Part shown: positions 44,811 to 52,078 of the stretch, in pieces | Numbering within the stretch: position 1 is the stretch's first letter | Layout: the number at the start of each line of letters is the position of its first letter | Source: an uncultured Gammaproteobacteria bacterium | GTDB lineage: Bacteria; Pseudomonadota; Gammaproteobacteria; PS1; Pseudothioglobaceae | Reading direction: 5' to 3' | Length of the DNA stretch: 64,000 nucleotides | NCBI GenBank assembly: GCA_902512305.1 | Contig: CABXIU010000002.1 | Span: 108,512-172,511, forward strand | Translations under genes and position numbers: made by a program | The notes under the pieces: model-generated | The model's input: the letters and a program-made list of their open reading frames with translations, nothing else | Told to the model about the DNA's origin: nothing | The model's database searches: none

Positions 44811-46403
44811 TTCTTGCGATCGAATGAAGTGTAGAAAGGTACTGTCTAATGCTCCAAGTTCATAAGTGATACCCTCACGTGCTGCCCAAGTAGCAATCTC
44901 GTGATGTATGGGAACAAGAGCGTATTCCTTCATCGCAATATCAGTCGCCTCTATGAAGGCCTTTTCTCCTTTAGCAATATCCATTGAGGATCGACCATCT
45001 TCGATTAACTTATCAACGTCGACATTACTGTACCCATTTCGGTTCCCAGGTCCATAACCACGTTCTTTCTGCCTTGTATGAATGAATATCCGCAGAGGAT
45101 GCGATGGTTCACCAGAGCCATTGGCATAACCTGACACAGCAGCGGTGAACTCTGGTTTATTATCCACTCCGCCGCTTGCAAAGCGCTTGAAAAAGACAGA
45201 GGCGGGCATAGTCTCTACACTCGTGTCGATGCCTACACGCGATAGCATCTGCGCGATGGCCTCTAGTATGCGTGTATCGTTTGTATAGCGACCAGCTGGC
45301 CCGTGAATAGTCAATTTAAACCCGTCCGCATAGCCTGCTGCAGCTATTAACTCTTTTGCACGGTCCGGATCATAGGGATCCGCTTTTAGATTATTCGAAT
45401 ATCCAATGTAACCTTCTGGCGAAAACTGGCCTGCTGGTGTGGAAAGCCCATCCATTACACGATCTGCAATAGCCTGACGATTTATCGCCAGCGATACTGC
45501 TTTGCGCATGCGGACGTCCTGGAAAGGGGAAGTGATCGGATTTCCAGCACTATCTGTAACAAAAGGTTTAATAGGATTATCAGTCATATGAAGCGTTAAA
45601 TATAGCATACGGTTGGAAACTGATTTAAAGACTGAAATTCCCGCCCGGCTTTCTAAGTTTGGCAAGTCAGCAGGCGCAACACGTTCAATAAAATCAACAT
45701 CGCCAGCTATAAGAGCTGCAGTTCTTGTTGTTCCATCCTTAATAGGTTTGATAGTAATACTATCCCATTCAACTGCATCTCCCCAGTAGTCATCATTTCG
45801 AGAAATTTCGATTAAGTCACTTGGTAACCATTTATTTAATTTATATGGACCTGTACCAAAAGAAGCAACGCCAGTATTAAAATCTTCGGTAGTTGCATCT
45901 ACAAAAGCTGAGTCAATAATAGAAACTCGCGACATGTCATTTGGTATGAAAGGGTTAGGTTTCTCAGTCGAAATATGCAAGGTCAAGTCATCAACAACTT
46001 CAAAGCTCTTACCTTTTGTAAAAGTTGCAAAACTAGATGGGCTATTAGGTACATTTGCGGCGCGTTCCATTGAAGCAATTACATCTTCAGCAGAGAATGA
46101 TGCACCGTTATGAAACTTTACACCTGCACGCAGCTTGAACTCCCAAGTATTATCGTCAAATGGTTCCCAAGATGTCGCAAGGCCAGGGATTAAATTCTGG
46201 TTAACGTCCTGTAGGACTAGAGCGTTATAGACCTGTGTGGCAAATGAGTTGTTTATTGTCAGGTTCTGATAATGTGGATCCATAGATGTAGGTTCAGCAG
46301 CAAGTGCCACCTTGAGATTTTCTGCAGAGGCAGAACCTCCCCAAAATCCGAGACTACAGACCACGATAGTCATAAAGAAAGGCTTTAATATCGATATTTT
46401 CAT
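44808..46403 (-). CDS. Second peptide-type ABC importer substrate-binding protein (SBP family 5)
   Basis: A 531-residue periplasmic binding protein if started at 46403 (MKISILKPFFMTIVV), which gives a normal signal peptide ending SASA. Two earlier in-frame ATGs (46427, 46451) each have their own AGGAG because the ribosome-binding site and start are repeated three times. The family segment LKVALAAEPTSMDPHYQN follows the signal, then W-E-F-K-L-R-x-G-V-K-F-H-N-G-A near residue 85 after the start. Substrate unknown; the neighbouring hydrolase may act on it. Confidence 0.92.
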   Translation of the reverse strand: MKISILKPFFMTIVVCSLGFWGGSASAENLKVALAAEPTSMDPHYQNLTINNSFATQVYNALVLQDVNQNLIPGLATSWEPFDDNTWEFKLRAGVKFHNGASFSAEDVIASMERAANVPNSPSSFATFTKGKSFEVVDDLTLHISTEKPNPFIPNDMSRVSIIDSAFVDATTEDFNTGVASFGTGPYKLNKWLPSDLIEISRNDDYWGDAVEWDSITIKPIKDGTTRTAALIAGDVDFIERVAPADLPNLESRAGISVFKSVSNRMLYLTLHMTDNPIKPFVTDSAGNPITSPFQDVRMRKAVSLAINRQAIADRVMDGLSTPAGQFSPEGYIGYSNNLKADPYDPDRAKELIAAAGYADGFKLTIHGPAGRYTNDTRILEAIAQMLSRVGIDTSVETMPASVFFKRFASGGVDNKPEFTAAVSGYANGSGEPSHPLRIFIHTRQKERGYGPGNRNGYSNVDVDKLIEDGRSSMDIAKGEKAFIEATDIAMKEYALVPIHHEIATWAAREGITYELGALDSTFLHFIRSQE

Positions 46404-46466
46404 AGTTTTACTCCTTTTAATTTTCATTATTTTTCTCCTTTTAATTTTCATTATTTTTCTCCTTTT
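46395..46466 (-). repeat. Three tandem copies of a 24-bp ribosome-binding-site/start-codon unit
   Basis: On the minus strand AAAAGGAG, a short A/T spacer, ATGAAAATT repeats at 46466-46443, 46442-46419 (identical) and 46418-46395 (diverged, AAAAGGAGTAAAACTATG). The period is 24, so all three ATGs are in the same frame. The hydrolase stop overlaps the first ATG (TAATG). The binding protein could start at three places, adding 0, 8 or 16 lysine-rich residues before the signal peptide. Confidence 0.85.
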
Positions 46467-47305
46467 AAAGATGTTTTGATTATTTTGGTTCTATCTCCGG
46501 GCCAGACTTTCATGGCGAAATCTTTGACCTGCTCGTTGAAGAGGTCAGGATATTCTACGAATGAGGCGTGGCCAGCGTTGGGGAACACGTATTGCTGTGC
46601 CTCGGGCAGAGCAGCGGTAAGATCCACATGCATTTCATTTGAGATGACAGTGTCATTTTCACCAGATAAAATAAGTACTGGGACGCTTACTTGTGAGCAA
46701 ATATCCGCATTATCAGTCTCTTGGCTCATCCGACCTCCGTCACGGATCCCTTCCATGCGCGAACCCATGGCGATTTTAGCCAAAAACTGGATGACGGTAT
46801 CAGACGTACCCTTCGGTGTACTGCCCTTTGCACGATCGATGCCGTAGGCGATATTCACGCCCCTAGAGTTTATACGTTCAATGCGATCAGCGTAACGCGA
46901 AATAAGCGCCTTACCTTTAGGTTGTCCAAATCCAAGATGGGTTGAAGAAAGAATTAGACCAGCAATTAAAGCATCTTGATCTGCGGCTAAGTTTAAAGCT
47001 ACCACACCGCCCATTGAATGGCCTACTACTACAACGTCTCTGAGCTCTAGATTGTTCATCAGAGCTTTAGCTGCATTTTTATAATCTTCTATGCTGTCGC
47101 CAAAAGTATTAGATGCGCCAAAACTTGGTGCATCCCATGCAACAACACGGAAAGAAGTTGCTAGGGACTGAAACAAATAAGTCCAACTCTGACTACTTCC
47201 ATTCATGCCATGCAGCAAAAATAATGCAGGACCAACCCCTTTTTCACGATATGCAAGTCGACCATCCATGTATGAAAGGTACTCTAGCTCTGGCAAACTT
47301 AACAT
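46451..47305 (-). CDS. Alpha/beta-hydrolase
   Basis: A 284-residue hydrolase. The oxyanion segment FLLHGMNGSSQSW is near residue 29, the nucleophile elbow VGHSMGGVVALNLA near 95, the acidic residue in LSGENDTVI near 215 and the His in NAGHASFVEYPD near 243. Complete catalytic triad. It is first in the leftward operon with the second importer and is divergent from a winged-helix regulator. It may process the imported compound (ester or amide); that is inference. Confidence 0.9.
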   Translation of the reverse strand: MLSLPELEYLSYMDGRLAYREKGVGPALFLLHGMNGSSQSWTYLFQSLATSFRVVAWDAPSFGASNTFGDSIEDYKNAAKALMNNLELRDVVVVGHSMGGVVALNLAADQDALIAGLILSSTHLGFGQPKGKALISRYADRIERINSRGVNIAYGIDRAKGSTPKGTSDTVIQFLAKIAMGSRMEGIRDGGRMSQETDNADICSQVSVPVLILSGENDTVISNEMHVDLTAALPEAQQYVFPNAGHASFVEYPDLFNEQVKDFAMKVWPGDRTKIIKTSLKGEK

Positions 47306-47379
47306 TCGAATGAGCCTCTACCAAATTGGAATTTATGAAAGATCGTCATATTTTTTTTTTAACTCTTATAATAATATAC

Positions 47380-47399
47380 ACATTTTAAAAATAAAATGT
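47380..47399. promoter_or_regulatory. Palindrome between the hydrolase operon and its divergent regulator
   Basis: ACATTTTA-AAAA-TAAAATGT has perfect eight-base arms and lies in the 124-base divergent intergenic region, 30 bases before the regulator ATG. A good candidate site for the MarR-like protein. TATAAT occurs close by at 47411-47416. Confidence 0.5.
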
Positions 47400-47429
47400 A
47401 ATTTTTTTTATATAATATTGAGGCCTCTT

Positions 47430-47888
47430 ATGTCTAAATCTGAAGAAATATTCGACCACTTCTGCGCAGCGCAGGCTTCTTATGAAAGCTCTAGACAATT
47501 GTATAGGCGTGAACATGGACCAGGCCAAGTACGCAGATTCTTCAATACTAGCTTCACTGCATTTGAGCTTCGTCGTTACATGATGGATTTTTATTTTTCT
47601 AAAGGCAGCTTTACAATATCAGACCTCTTAAAAGTATCTGAATTTAGCCGTCCAACAGTAAATTCAACAGTATATGAAGCATTAAGTCTTGGTTATCTTG
47701 AAGAAGTTTCTAGTATAAATGATCGCCGTCGAAATGACTTTCGTCCAACCAAACCAATGTTGGAATCTTGGAGCAACTATTGTAATGCACTTCTTGTAAA
47801 TCCTGAGTTTTCTAACTTATTGAGTCTTGCTCAAACGCTAATTCTGACTCGTGAGTTCGAAGCCAAGTCATCAAAGAATAATATGTAA
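47430..47888 (+). CDS. Winged-helix (MarR-like) transcription regulator
   Basis: A 152-residue protein from the ATG at 47430 (MSKSEEIFDHFCAAQ); the in-frame sequence upstream crosses the hydrolase gene and is not protein-like. The DNA-binding part is FTISDLLKVSEFSRPTVNST then VYEALSLGYLEEVSSINDRRR, a helix-turn-helix and wing of the MarR pattern. It is divergent from the hydrolase-importer operon and most likely controls it. Confidence 0.82.
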   Translation: MSKSEEIFDHFCAAQASYESSRQLYRREHGPGQVRRFFNTSFTAFELRRYMMDFYFSKGSFTISDLLKVSEFSRPTVNSTVYEALSLGYLEEVSSINDRRRNDFRPTKPMLESWSNYCNALLVNPEFSNLLSLAQTLILTREFEAKSSKNNM

Positions 47889-47981
47889 TTTTTTTTACTT
47901 TTATTTGATTTTTCTCTTCATGATATAATTGAAGTAAAGATGTTGTTAAATAGAAAGGAAAGCTTCTTTTATAGCTATTAA

Positions 47982-48010
47982 TTCTTAGTAAGAGATACTA
48001 AGAAGTTTTT
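47982..48010 (+). terminator. Hairpin with U-run downstream of the regulator gene
   Basis: TTCTTAGTA-AGAGA-TACTAAGAA (nine-base arms) is followed by GTTTTT, a weak AT-rich rho-independent terminator 94 bases after the regulator stop. The 611-base gap 47889-48499 also holds element copy F and two tiny ORF remnants, and nothing else I can name. Confidence 0.5.
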
Positions 48011-48061
48011 AGTGGATATAGAGGGGGAGCCCCTCTCGACATCGTAGATAGATATATACAA

Positions 48062-48094
48062 CCTCCCTCACACATCAGAGAGGATTTGGACTTT
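48062..48094 (+). repeat. Dispersed element, copy F: right 33-bp direct repeat
   Basis: Identical over 33 bp to copy E at 41061-41093. The frame extends upstream to 48002 and reads EVFSGYRGGAPLDIVDRYIQ then PPSHIREDLDFYLF, related to the tail peptides of copies A and B. GAGGGG-GAG-CCCCTC (48021-48035) forms a small hairpin inside it. No intact gene starts just to its right. Confidence 0.8.
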
Positions 48095-48499
48095 TATCTA
48101 TTTATCTTTTTTATCTTTATAAGTTGACAAATAATACTCAGCAGCTATCTGAGGACAAGTAAAAAAAGATACTATTAAGCATTCAATAAATATTTCAAAT
48201 TTTTTCATATTTTTGATAGTCAATTGCCAATGTGTGTAGGTAGTAGAGTTTTTTTTCATATTAACTCGGCTAAGAATAATGACAGGAAAAGCACAATATG
48301 GAAATAACAGGAAAGGATAAATGTTTTTATTGCCATCATCAAGATGAAGTAGATTTACCTTCAGTTTAAACTTTGAAAATGAATCCCAAATGTTGAATGG
48401 GTGTAGATTAGGTGAAGTTTGAACCTCATTTAAATCAGGAGTATAGTAGAGTAATGAAAAAACTACTACCTAAAAGGGAAAATAGTCATATTTTTAAAG

Positions 48500-49168
48500 T
48501 TACTTTTCCCAGATTGCTTCCTTGATAGCTGGAATAAGCATCGATGCAGTAGGCCAATCTTCGCAATGTTGATAGCGGTGGGCAAGTTGAATTATCCCTT
48601 TTTGATCAACGACAAATTCTCCTGGCAACTGCCATGGACTATCTACTAGCCCACCTTCTGTGCCGTGACGTGACCTCTGTAATTCTGCACCAGTCTCATA
48701 ATCGATATGAAGGTACTCATCAGGTGCGTCATAGACTATTTGAGAGGGTTTGCCTTCCAACAAGTCATAGGCTTCATAGACACTAAACGTAGGGTCACAT
48801 AAGACAGGGCAAGGTATACCGTTCCTTTGGCTGTATTCTTTTGAACGCTCAGGCTCGCCTTGACCAATTACGACGACAGAAGCACCCAACTTAATGTAAT
48901 CGGCATATTCATTTTTTAGACTATTGGCACGGTCAACTCCACAACTACAACCATAATGTCTCCAGAACATAATTAAGGCTGGACCATTACTCCAAAAATC
49001 GCGCAAATTAAGTGATTTTCCCGATGTGTCTTGCAATTCAAAATCAGGAGCTAAGTCCCCAACTTGAAGTGGCACTTTATTCCATCGAAGACGCGTTGGT
49101 CCTTGCTTCCAAAGGCCTAGCCATTCTTTTTCTGCGGCTTCAATTTGTTTATCTACTAATGATGTCAT
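48500..49168 (-). CDS. Peroxiredoxin/redoxin-fold protein (AhpC/TSA-like)
   Basis: A 222-residue protein with a thioredoxin fold. VGDLAPDFELQDTSGKSLNL opens the domain and the redox region is FWRHYGCSCGVDRAN near residue 71, with a C-x-C pair instead of the single peroxidatic Cys context PxxxTxxC of true AhpC. AGGAG precedes the ATG. It follows a monooxygenase-domain gene by 38 bases, forming a two-gene leftward unit. Peroxide or thiol-disulfide function is inferred. Confidence 0.85.
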   Translation of the reverse strand: MTSLVDKQIEAAEKEWLGLWKQGPTRLRWNKVPLQVGDLAPDFELQDTSGKSLNLRDFWSNGPALIMFWRHYGCSCGVDRANSLKNEYADYIKLGASVVVIGQGEPERSKEYSQRNGIPCPVLCDPTFSVYEAYDLLEGKPSQIVYDAPDEYLHIDYETGAELQRSRHGTEGGLVDSPWQLPGEFVVDQKGIIQLAHRYQHCEDWPTASMLIPAIKEAIWEK

Positions 49169-49206
49169 ACTTCTCTCCTTTTGCTGGATAAATTGTTTGC
49201 GTGAAA

Positions 49207-49500
49207 TTAAGCGCCACTATTGGACAGATAAGAAAGTGAGAATTCATCTTCCAATACCTCTCCCATAAAAGCTTCAAATCCATTCTCAATTCTAAAATTC
49301 AGGTATGCTTGATGGTCCTCTTTAGAGTCCCACTGCTCGTATAACCATATTGTCTTGTTATCTTCACCAACCAAAAGTTCGATATGCTTAAACCCCTTGT
49401 AGGTTCTCGTTACTGAAAGTCCGTCGTCCCCATGTGCCCAATCAATAAGCTTTGACGCTCCTTCTTCATGACACGGACACTTAACAATCACATAAGTCAT
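49207..49500 (-). CDS. Antibiotic-biosynthesis-monooxygenase (ABM) domain protein, YgiN-like
   Basis: A 97-residue ferredoxin-like-fold protein; TIWLYEQWDSKEDHQAYLNF is the family signature (E-x-W-x-S-x-x-x-x-x-x-H). AGGAG stands seven bases before the ATG. Members oxidise quinols or act in small-molecule breakdown; here probably linked to the redoxin gene downstream. Confidence 0.85.
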   Translation of the reverse strand: MTYVIVKCPCHEEGASKLIDWAHGDDGLSVTRTYKGFKHIELLVGEDNKTIWLYEQWDSKEDHQAYLNFRIENGFEAFMGEVLEDEFSLSYLSNSGA

Positions 49501-49570
49501 TTTCTACTCCTAAAATATCATTAAATAAATTTAATTATAACGCAAAAAACCCCTTGCACTTTAAACGGAA

Positions 49571-49590
49571 TTTGGACTTATAATTCTAGT
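49571..49590 (+). promoter_or_regulatory. Element-borne promoter G, leaderless type
   Basis: TTTGGAC (49571-49577), TATAAT (49579-49584), TCTAGT and the ATG at 49591. In frame the bases before it read NPLHFKRNLDL and a stop, resembling the tail peptide NPPSHKKRSLDF of copy B, so this is a diverged copy of the same element. Confidence 0.5.
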
Positions 49591-50157
49591 ATGAAAAAAC
49601 TTCTCGTAACGTTTTTAATGTTTTTTAGCTTTTTAGGGCTAACTTATGCTGATACAAGTGAACCATTTCTTGAAGAAATGAAAGGTGTATTAAAGCTTAA
49701 TTTAGCTGACGGTAGTATTTATGAAGGACAGGTTGAAGAATGTTTAATTAGCGGTGAAAAAATCACTTGTATTAATAGTGATGGTATCTATACTTTTCAA
49801 ACCGAAACTGGCTATGTTTATAAGGGCGAACTCCATGACAATCAGCCCAATGGCCAAGGTGTATTTACATCTCCAGACGGTCAGCGTTATCAAGGCGAAT
49901 TTAAGGATGGCAAGCTCAATGGAAAAGGCGTTATGATCTATCCAGACGGTAGGCGTTATGAAGGAGAGTACAAAGATAATAAACGTGATGGCTATGGCAT
50001 CATGACTTATCAAGATGGAGGCCTTTATCAAGAAGGTAGTTACTATGAGGGTGATTGGAAGAATGACAAACGAGATGGTCAAGGGGTAATAATCTATTTA
50101 GATGACGGTAGGCGACTGGAGGGAAAGTTTAAAGAAGACGTGTTTATAGGCAATTAA
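49591..50157 (+). CDS. Secreted MORN-repeat protein
   Basis: A 188-residue protein with a signal peptide (MKKLLVTFLMFFSFLGLTYA) and about five MORN repeats from residue 75 on, for example YKGELHDNQPNGQGVF, YQGEFKDGKLNGKGVM, YEGEYKDNKRDGYGIM and YEGDWKNDKRDGQGVI. MORN repeats form beta-hairpin surfaces that bind lipids or proteins. An upstream Cys pair (CLISGEKITC) may form a disulfide. It is the last gene of the array under a leaderless-type promoter. Confidence 0.88.
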   Translation: MKKLLVTFLMFFSFLGLTYADTSEPFLEEMKGVLKLNLADGSIYEGQVEECLISGEKITCINSDGIYTFQTETGYVYKGELHDNQPNGQGVFTSPDGQRYQGEFKDGKLNGKGVMIYPDGRRYEGEYKDNKRDGYGIMTYQDGGLYQEGSYYEGDWKNDKRDGQGVIIYLDDGRRLEGKFKEDVFIGN

Positions 50158-50244
50158 TAAACCTATTAAATATTAGATAACTTTTTTTGTCTGATTTGTT
50201 CTTTATATAAAAAAGTTCAAATCATATTGCATTATCAATATTCA

Positions 50245-50427
50245 CTAGCCGTCCCTCTTAAAAGTTTCATTGTAAATTGCATCTACCCTTCTTTGAAACT
50301 CGTCTTGAGTGTATACATCTATAAAAAGTCCTTGCACATATTCTTTAAATTTTTGAGCTTTTTCCTGATGTCTTATTAGTTCGTTTTGACTATCTTTAAT
50401 TTTTGGATCTAGTTGAGATATTTCCAT
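50245..50427 (-). CDS. Small helical protein paired with an XRE regulator
   Basis: A 60-residue, strongly charged, probably helical protein (MEISQLDPKIKDSQNELIRH ... NETFKRDG) with an AGGAGG six bases before its ATG. It lies 19 bases after the XRE-type gene in the same operon. No family recognised; an antitoxin-like, anti-repressor or cofactor role is possible but unsupported. Confidence 0.6.
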   Translation of the reverse strand: MEISQLDPKIKDSQNELIRHQEKAQKFKEYVQGLFIDVYTQDEFQRRVDAIYNETFKRDG

Positions 50428-50446
50428 AACTTCCTCCTGATAAAAA

Positions 50447-50665
50447 TTATTGATTTATAAAAAAAACTTCTTGTATCTCCATATCAAAAGCCAGTGCAAT
50501 CTTAAATGCCAGTTCTAATGATGGGGTGTATTTGTATTTTTCAATAGCAACGATCGTCTGTCTTGAGATACCAACAAGTTCTGCCAGTTCCTGTTGTGTC
50601 ATCTCATTGTTGTTAAACCTGAGTTTTCTGACGGCGTTTTCTATGTGAATCTTTTTCTTAATCAT
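50447..50665 (-). CDS. XRE-family helix-turn-helix regulator
   Basis: A 72-residue protein that is almost all DNA-binding domain: MTQQELAELVGISRQTIVAI then EKYKYTPSLELAFKIALAFD, matching the YozG/Cro subgroup with a C-terminal IQEVFFINQ. It is first in a leftward two-gene unit. Upstream at 50711-50775 lie a palindrome and a 21-bp tandem repeat that probably are its operators. Confidence 0.88.
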   Translation of the reverse strand: MIKKKIHIENAVRKLRFNNNEMTQQELAELVGISRQTIVAIEKYKYTPSLELAFKIALAFDMEIQEVFFINQ

Positions 50666-50710
50666 TGCTATCTGAGGAGATAAATCTTTAGTAAATTATT
50701 TAATCAATGT

Positions 50711-50775
50711 AAAGTATAACATACTTTGTGTTATAAATAATAAACATTATGTAATAAATAATAAACATTATGTAA
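50711..50775. promoter_or_regulatory. Palindrome plus tandem 21-bp repeat, candidate XRE operators
   Basis: AAAGTAT-AAC-ATACTTT (50711-50727) is a perfect inverted repeat. It is followed by two exact tandem copies of a 21-bp unit, TAAATAATAAACATTATGTA plus A (50734-50754 and 50755-50775), two helical turns apart. It lies between the XRE gene and the divergent small gene. Confidence 0.6.
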
Positions 50776-50845
50776 ATAATACATTACATACTAATGATCA
50801 CAAGATAATTAGAAAATTTAAAATAATATTATTAAAATATTGTAT

Positions 50846-51037
50846 ATGGCAAGAGGTCAAAAATCATTTCATCATCTAAATAAGTCGCCCGTCAATGATG
50901 ACGAAATTTATATGATGGTTATGTTATACACCTATCAACATAAAAGCCTAGATTACTTGGCTAGAAAATTTAATATTAGCCCTTCTGTAGCAAAAGAGAT
51001 AATTATTCGTAGTCGTTTTGGTGGGACCTGTGGCTAG
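50846..51037 (+). CDS. Small putative DNA-binding protein
   Basis: A 63-residue protein (MARGQKSFHHLNKSPVNDDE ...) from the ATG at 50846; a TTG two codons upstream is an alternative. KSLDYLARKFNISPSVAKEI looks like a helix-turn-helix of the sigma-region-4 or phage-terminase-small-subunit type. It is divergent from the XRE gene across the repeated operator region, so the two may regulate each other. No clear ribosome-binding site. Confidence 0.5.
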   Translation: MARGQKSFHHLNKSPVNDDEIYMMVMLYTYQHKSLDYLARKFNISPSVAKEIIIRSRFGGTCG

Positions 51038-51063
51038 TATTTTAGTGTTAGGGCCTATTTCCT

Positions 51064-52041
51064 CTAATTGGGAACAATGATAGCTGGCCCATAAATCTTT
51101 CTATTCTCAAGATCAGTGTGAGCATCTACAACATTATCTAACTTATATTTTTTGAAAATTTCAATTTTGACTTGACCACTTTCAATCTTGTCAAACAGTA
51201 CTTTAGCGCCCGCTTCTAGGTCGTCTCTTTCGCTTAGGTAATGATGCATGGCTGGGCGAGTCAAGTAAAGACCTTTGGGTTGAATCAATTTGGGAACATT
51301 GAGATCGGGAAGAGGTCCGGATGCATTTCCAAAAGAAACCATGGTTCCTCTGATTTTCAAACACTCCAAGGATCCCTCTAGAGTGTTTTTGCCCACACCG
51401 TCATAAACGACAGGCACCCCTTCACCATCGGTTAATTCTAAAACTTTTTGTGCAAAGTTTTCTTTTGCATAATTGATGATATGATCGCATCCATTTTTTC
51501 TGGCCAGTTTAATTTTATCATCAGTGCCTACTGTTCCGATGACAATACATCCAAGACTTTTGGCCCATTGACAAAATATATGACCTAGTCCTCCAGCTGC
51601 TGCGTGAAAAAGAATCGTTTCACCACTTCTCACTGGATAAGCTTTATGCAATAGGTAGTATGCAGTCAGACCTTTAGTCATTAGAGTGGCTGCAACTTCT
51701 AAATTAATACTGGGCGGGATTTTTAATAGGTCTTTGGTTGGAATTATTCTTTGAGATGAGTACGCACCTAAGGGCAAGCCAGCATAAGACACTCTATCAC
51801 CTACTTTAAAGTTTTGGACATCCTTTCCTGTCTCTTTAATAATGCCTGCTCCTTCAGCGCCAATCCCAGAAGGCAGGTTGATTGGGTAGAGTCCCGTTCT
51901 GTGGTAAACATCAATAAAGTTAAGACCGATTGCCACATGCTCAATTAATACTTCTTTTGGACCAGGAGACTCAAGTTCAATTTCTTTGAGATCTAAAACT
52001 TCGGGTCCGCCATGCTTAGAAATGATTACAGCTTTAGTCAT
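51064..52041 (-). CDS. qor: NADPH:quinone oxidoreductase (zinc-less MDR family)
   Basis: A 325-residue medium-chain reductase. GGPEVLDLKEIELESPGPKE and GLNFIDVYHRTGLYPINLP at the N terminus, and the nucleotide-binding AAAGGLGHIFCQWAKSLG near residue 150, match Qor. Zinc-ligand cysteines of alcohol dehydrogenases are absent, as expected. It begins 37 bases after the stop of the upstream Rieske gene and may share its transcript. Confidence 0.92.
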   Translation of the reverse strand: MTKAVIISKHGGPEVLDLKEIELESPGPKEVLIEHVAIGLNFIDVYHRTGLYPINLPSGIGAEGAGIIKETGKDVQNFKVGDRVSYAGLPLGAYSSQRIIPTKDLLKIPPSINLEVAATLMTKGLTAYYLLHKAYPVRSGETILFHAAAGGLGHIFCQWAKSLGCIVIGTVGTDDKIKLARKNGCDHIINYAKENFAQKVLELTDGEGVPVVYDGVGKNTLEGSLECLKIRGTMVSFGNASGPLPDLNVPKLIQPKGLYLTRPAMHHYLSERDDLEAGAKVLFDKIESGQVKIEIFKKYKLDNVVDAHTDLENRKIYGPAIIVPN

Positions 52042-52078
52042 AAAAATAATATACCTCTTTTGATAATTTCATGACAAA

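Noticed and set aside
47205..47429. Long N terminus for the winged-helix regulator
   Set aside because: The extension is antisense to the hydrolase start and crosses AT-rich promoter DNA; its composition is not protein-like.
48298..48369. A 23-codon ORF with CFYCHH as a zinc-binding peptide gene
   Set aside because: No promoter or ribosome-binding site is seen and the length is within chance for AT-rich intergenic DNA.
36700..49600. Array elements as integron attC sites or a CRISPR array
   Set aside because: Copies are kilobases apart, lack paired R-box inverted repeats, and there is no integrase or cas gene. They fit neither system.
50179..50217. Terminator after the MORN gene
   Set aside because: AACTTTTTT and AAAAAAGTT can pair, but the stem is nearly all A-T with a long loop and no following U-run.
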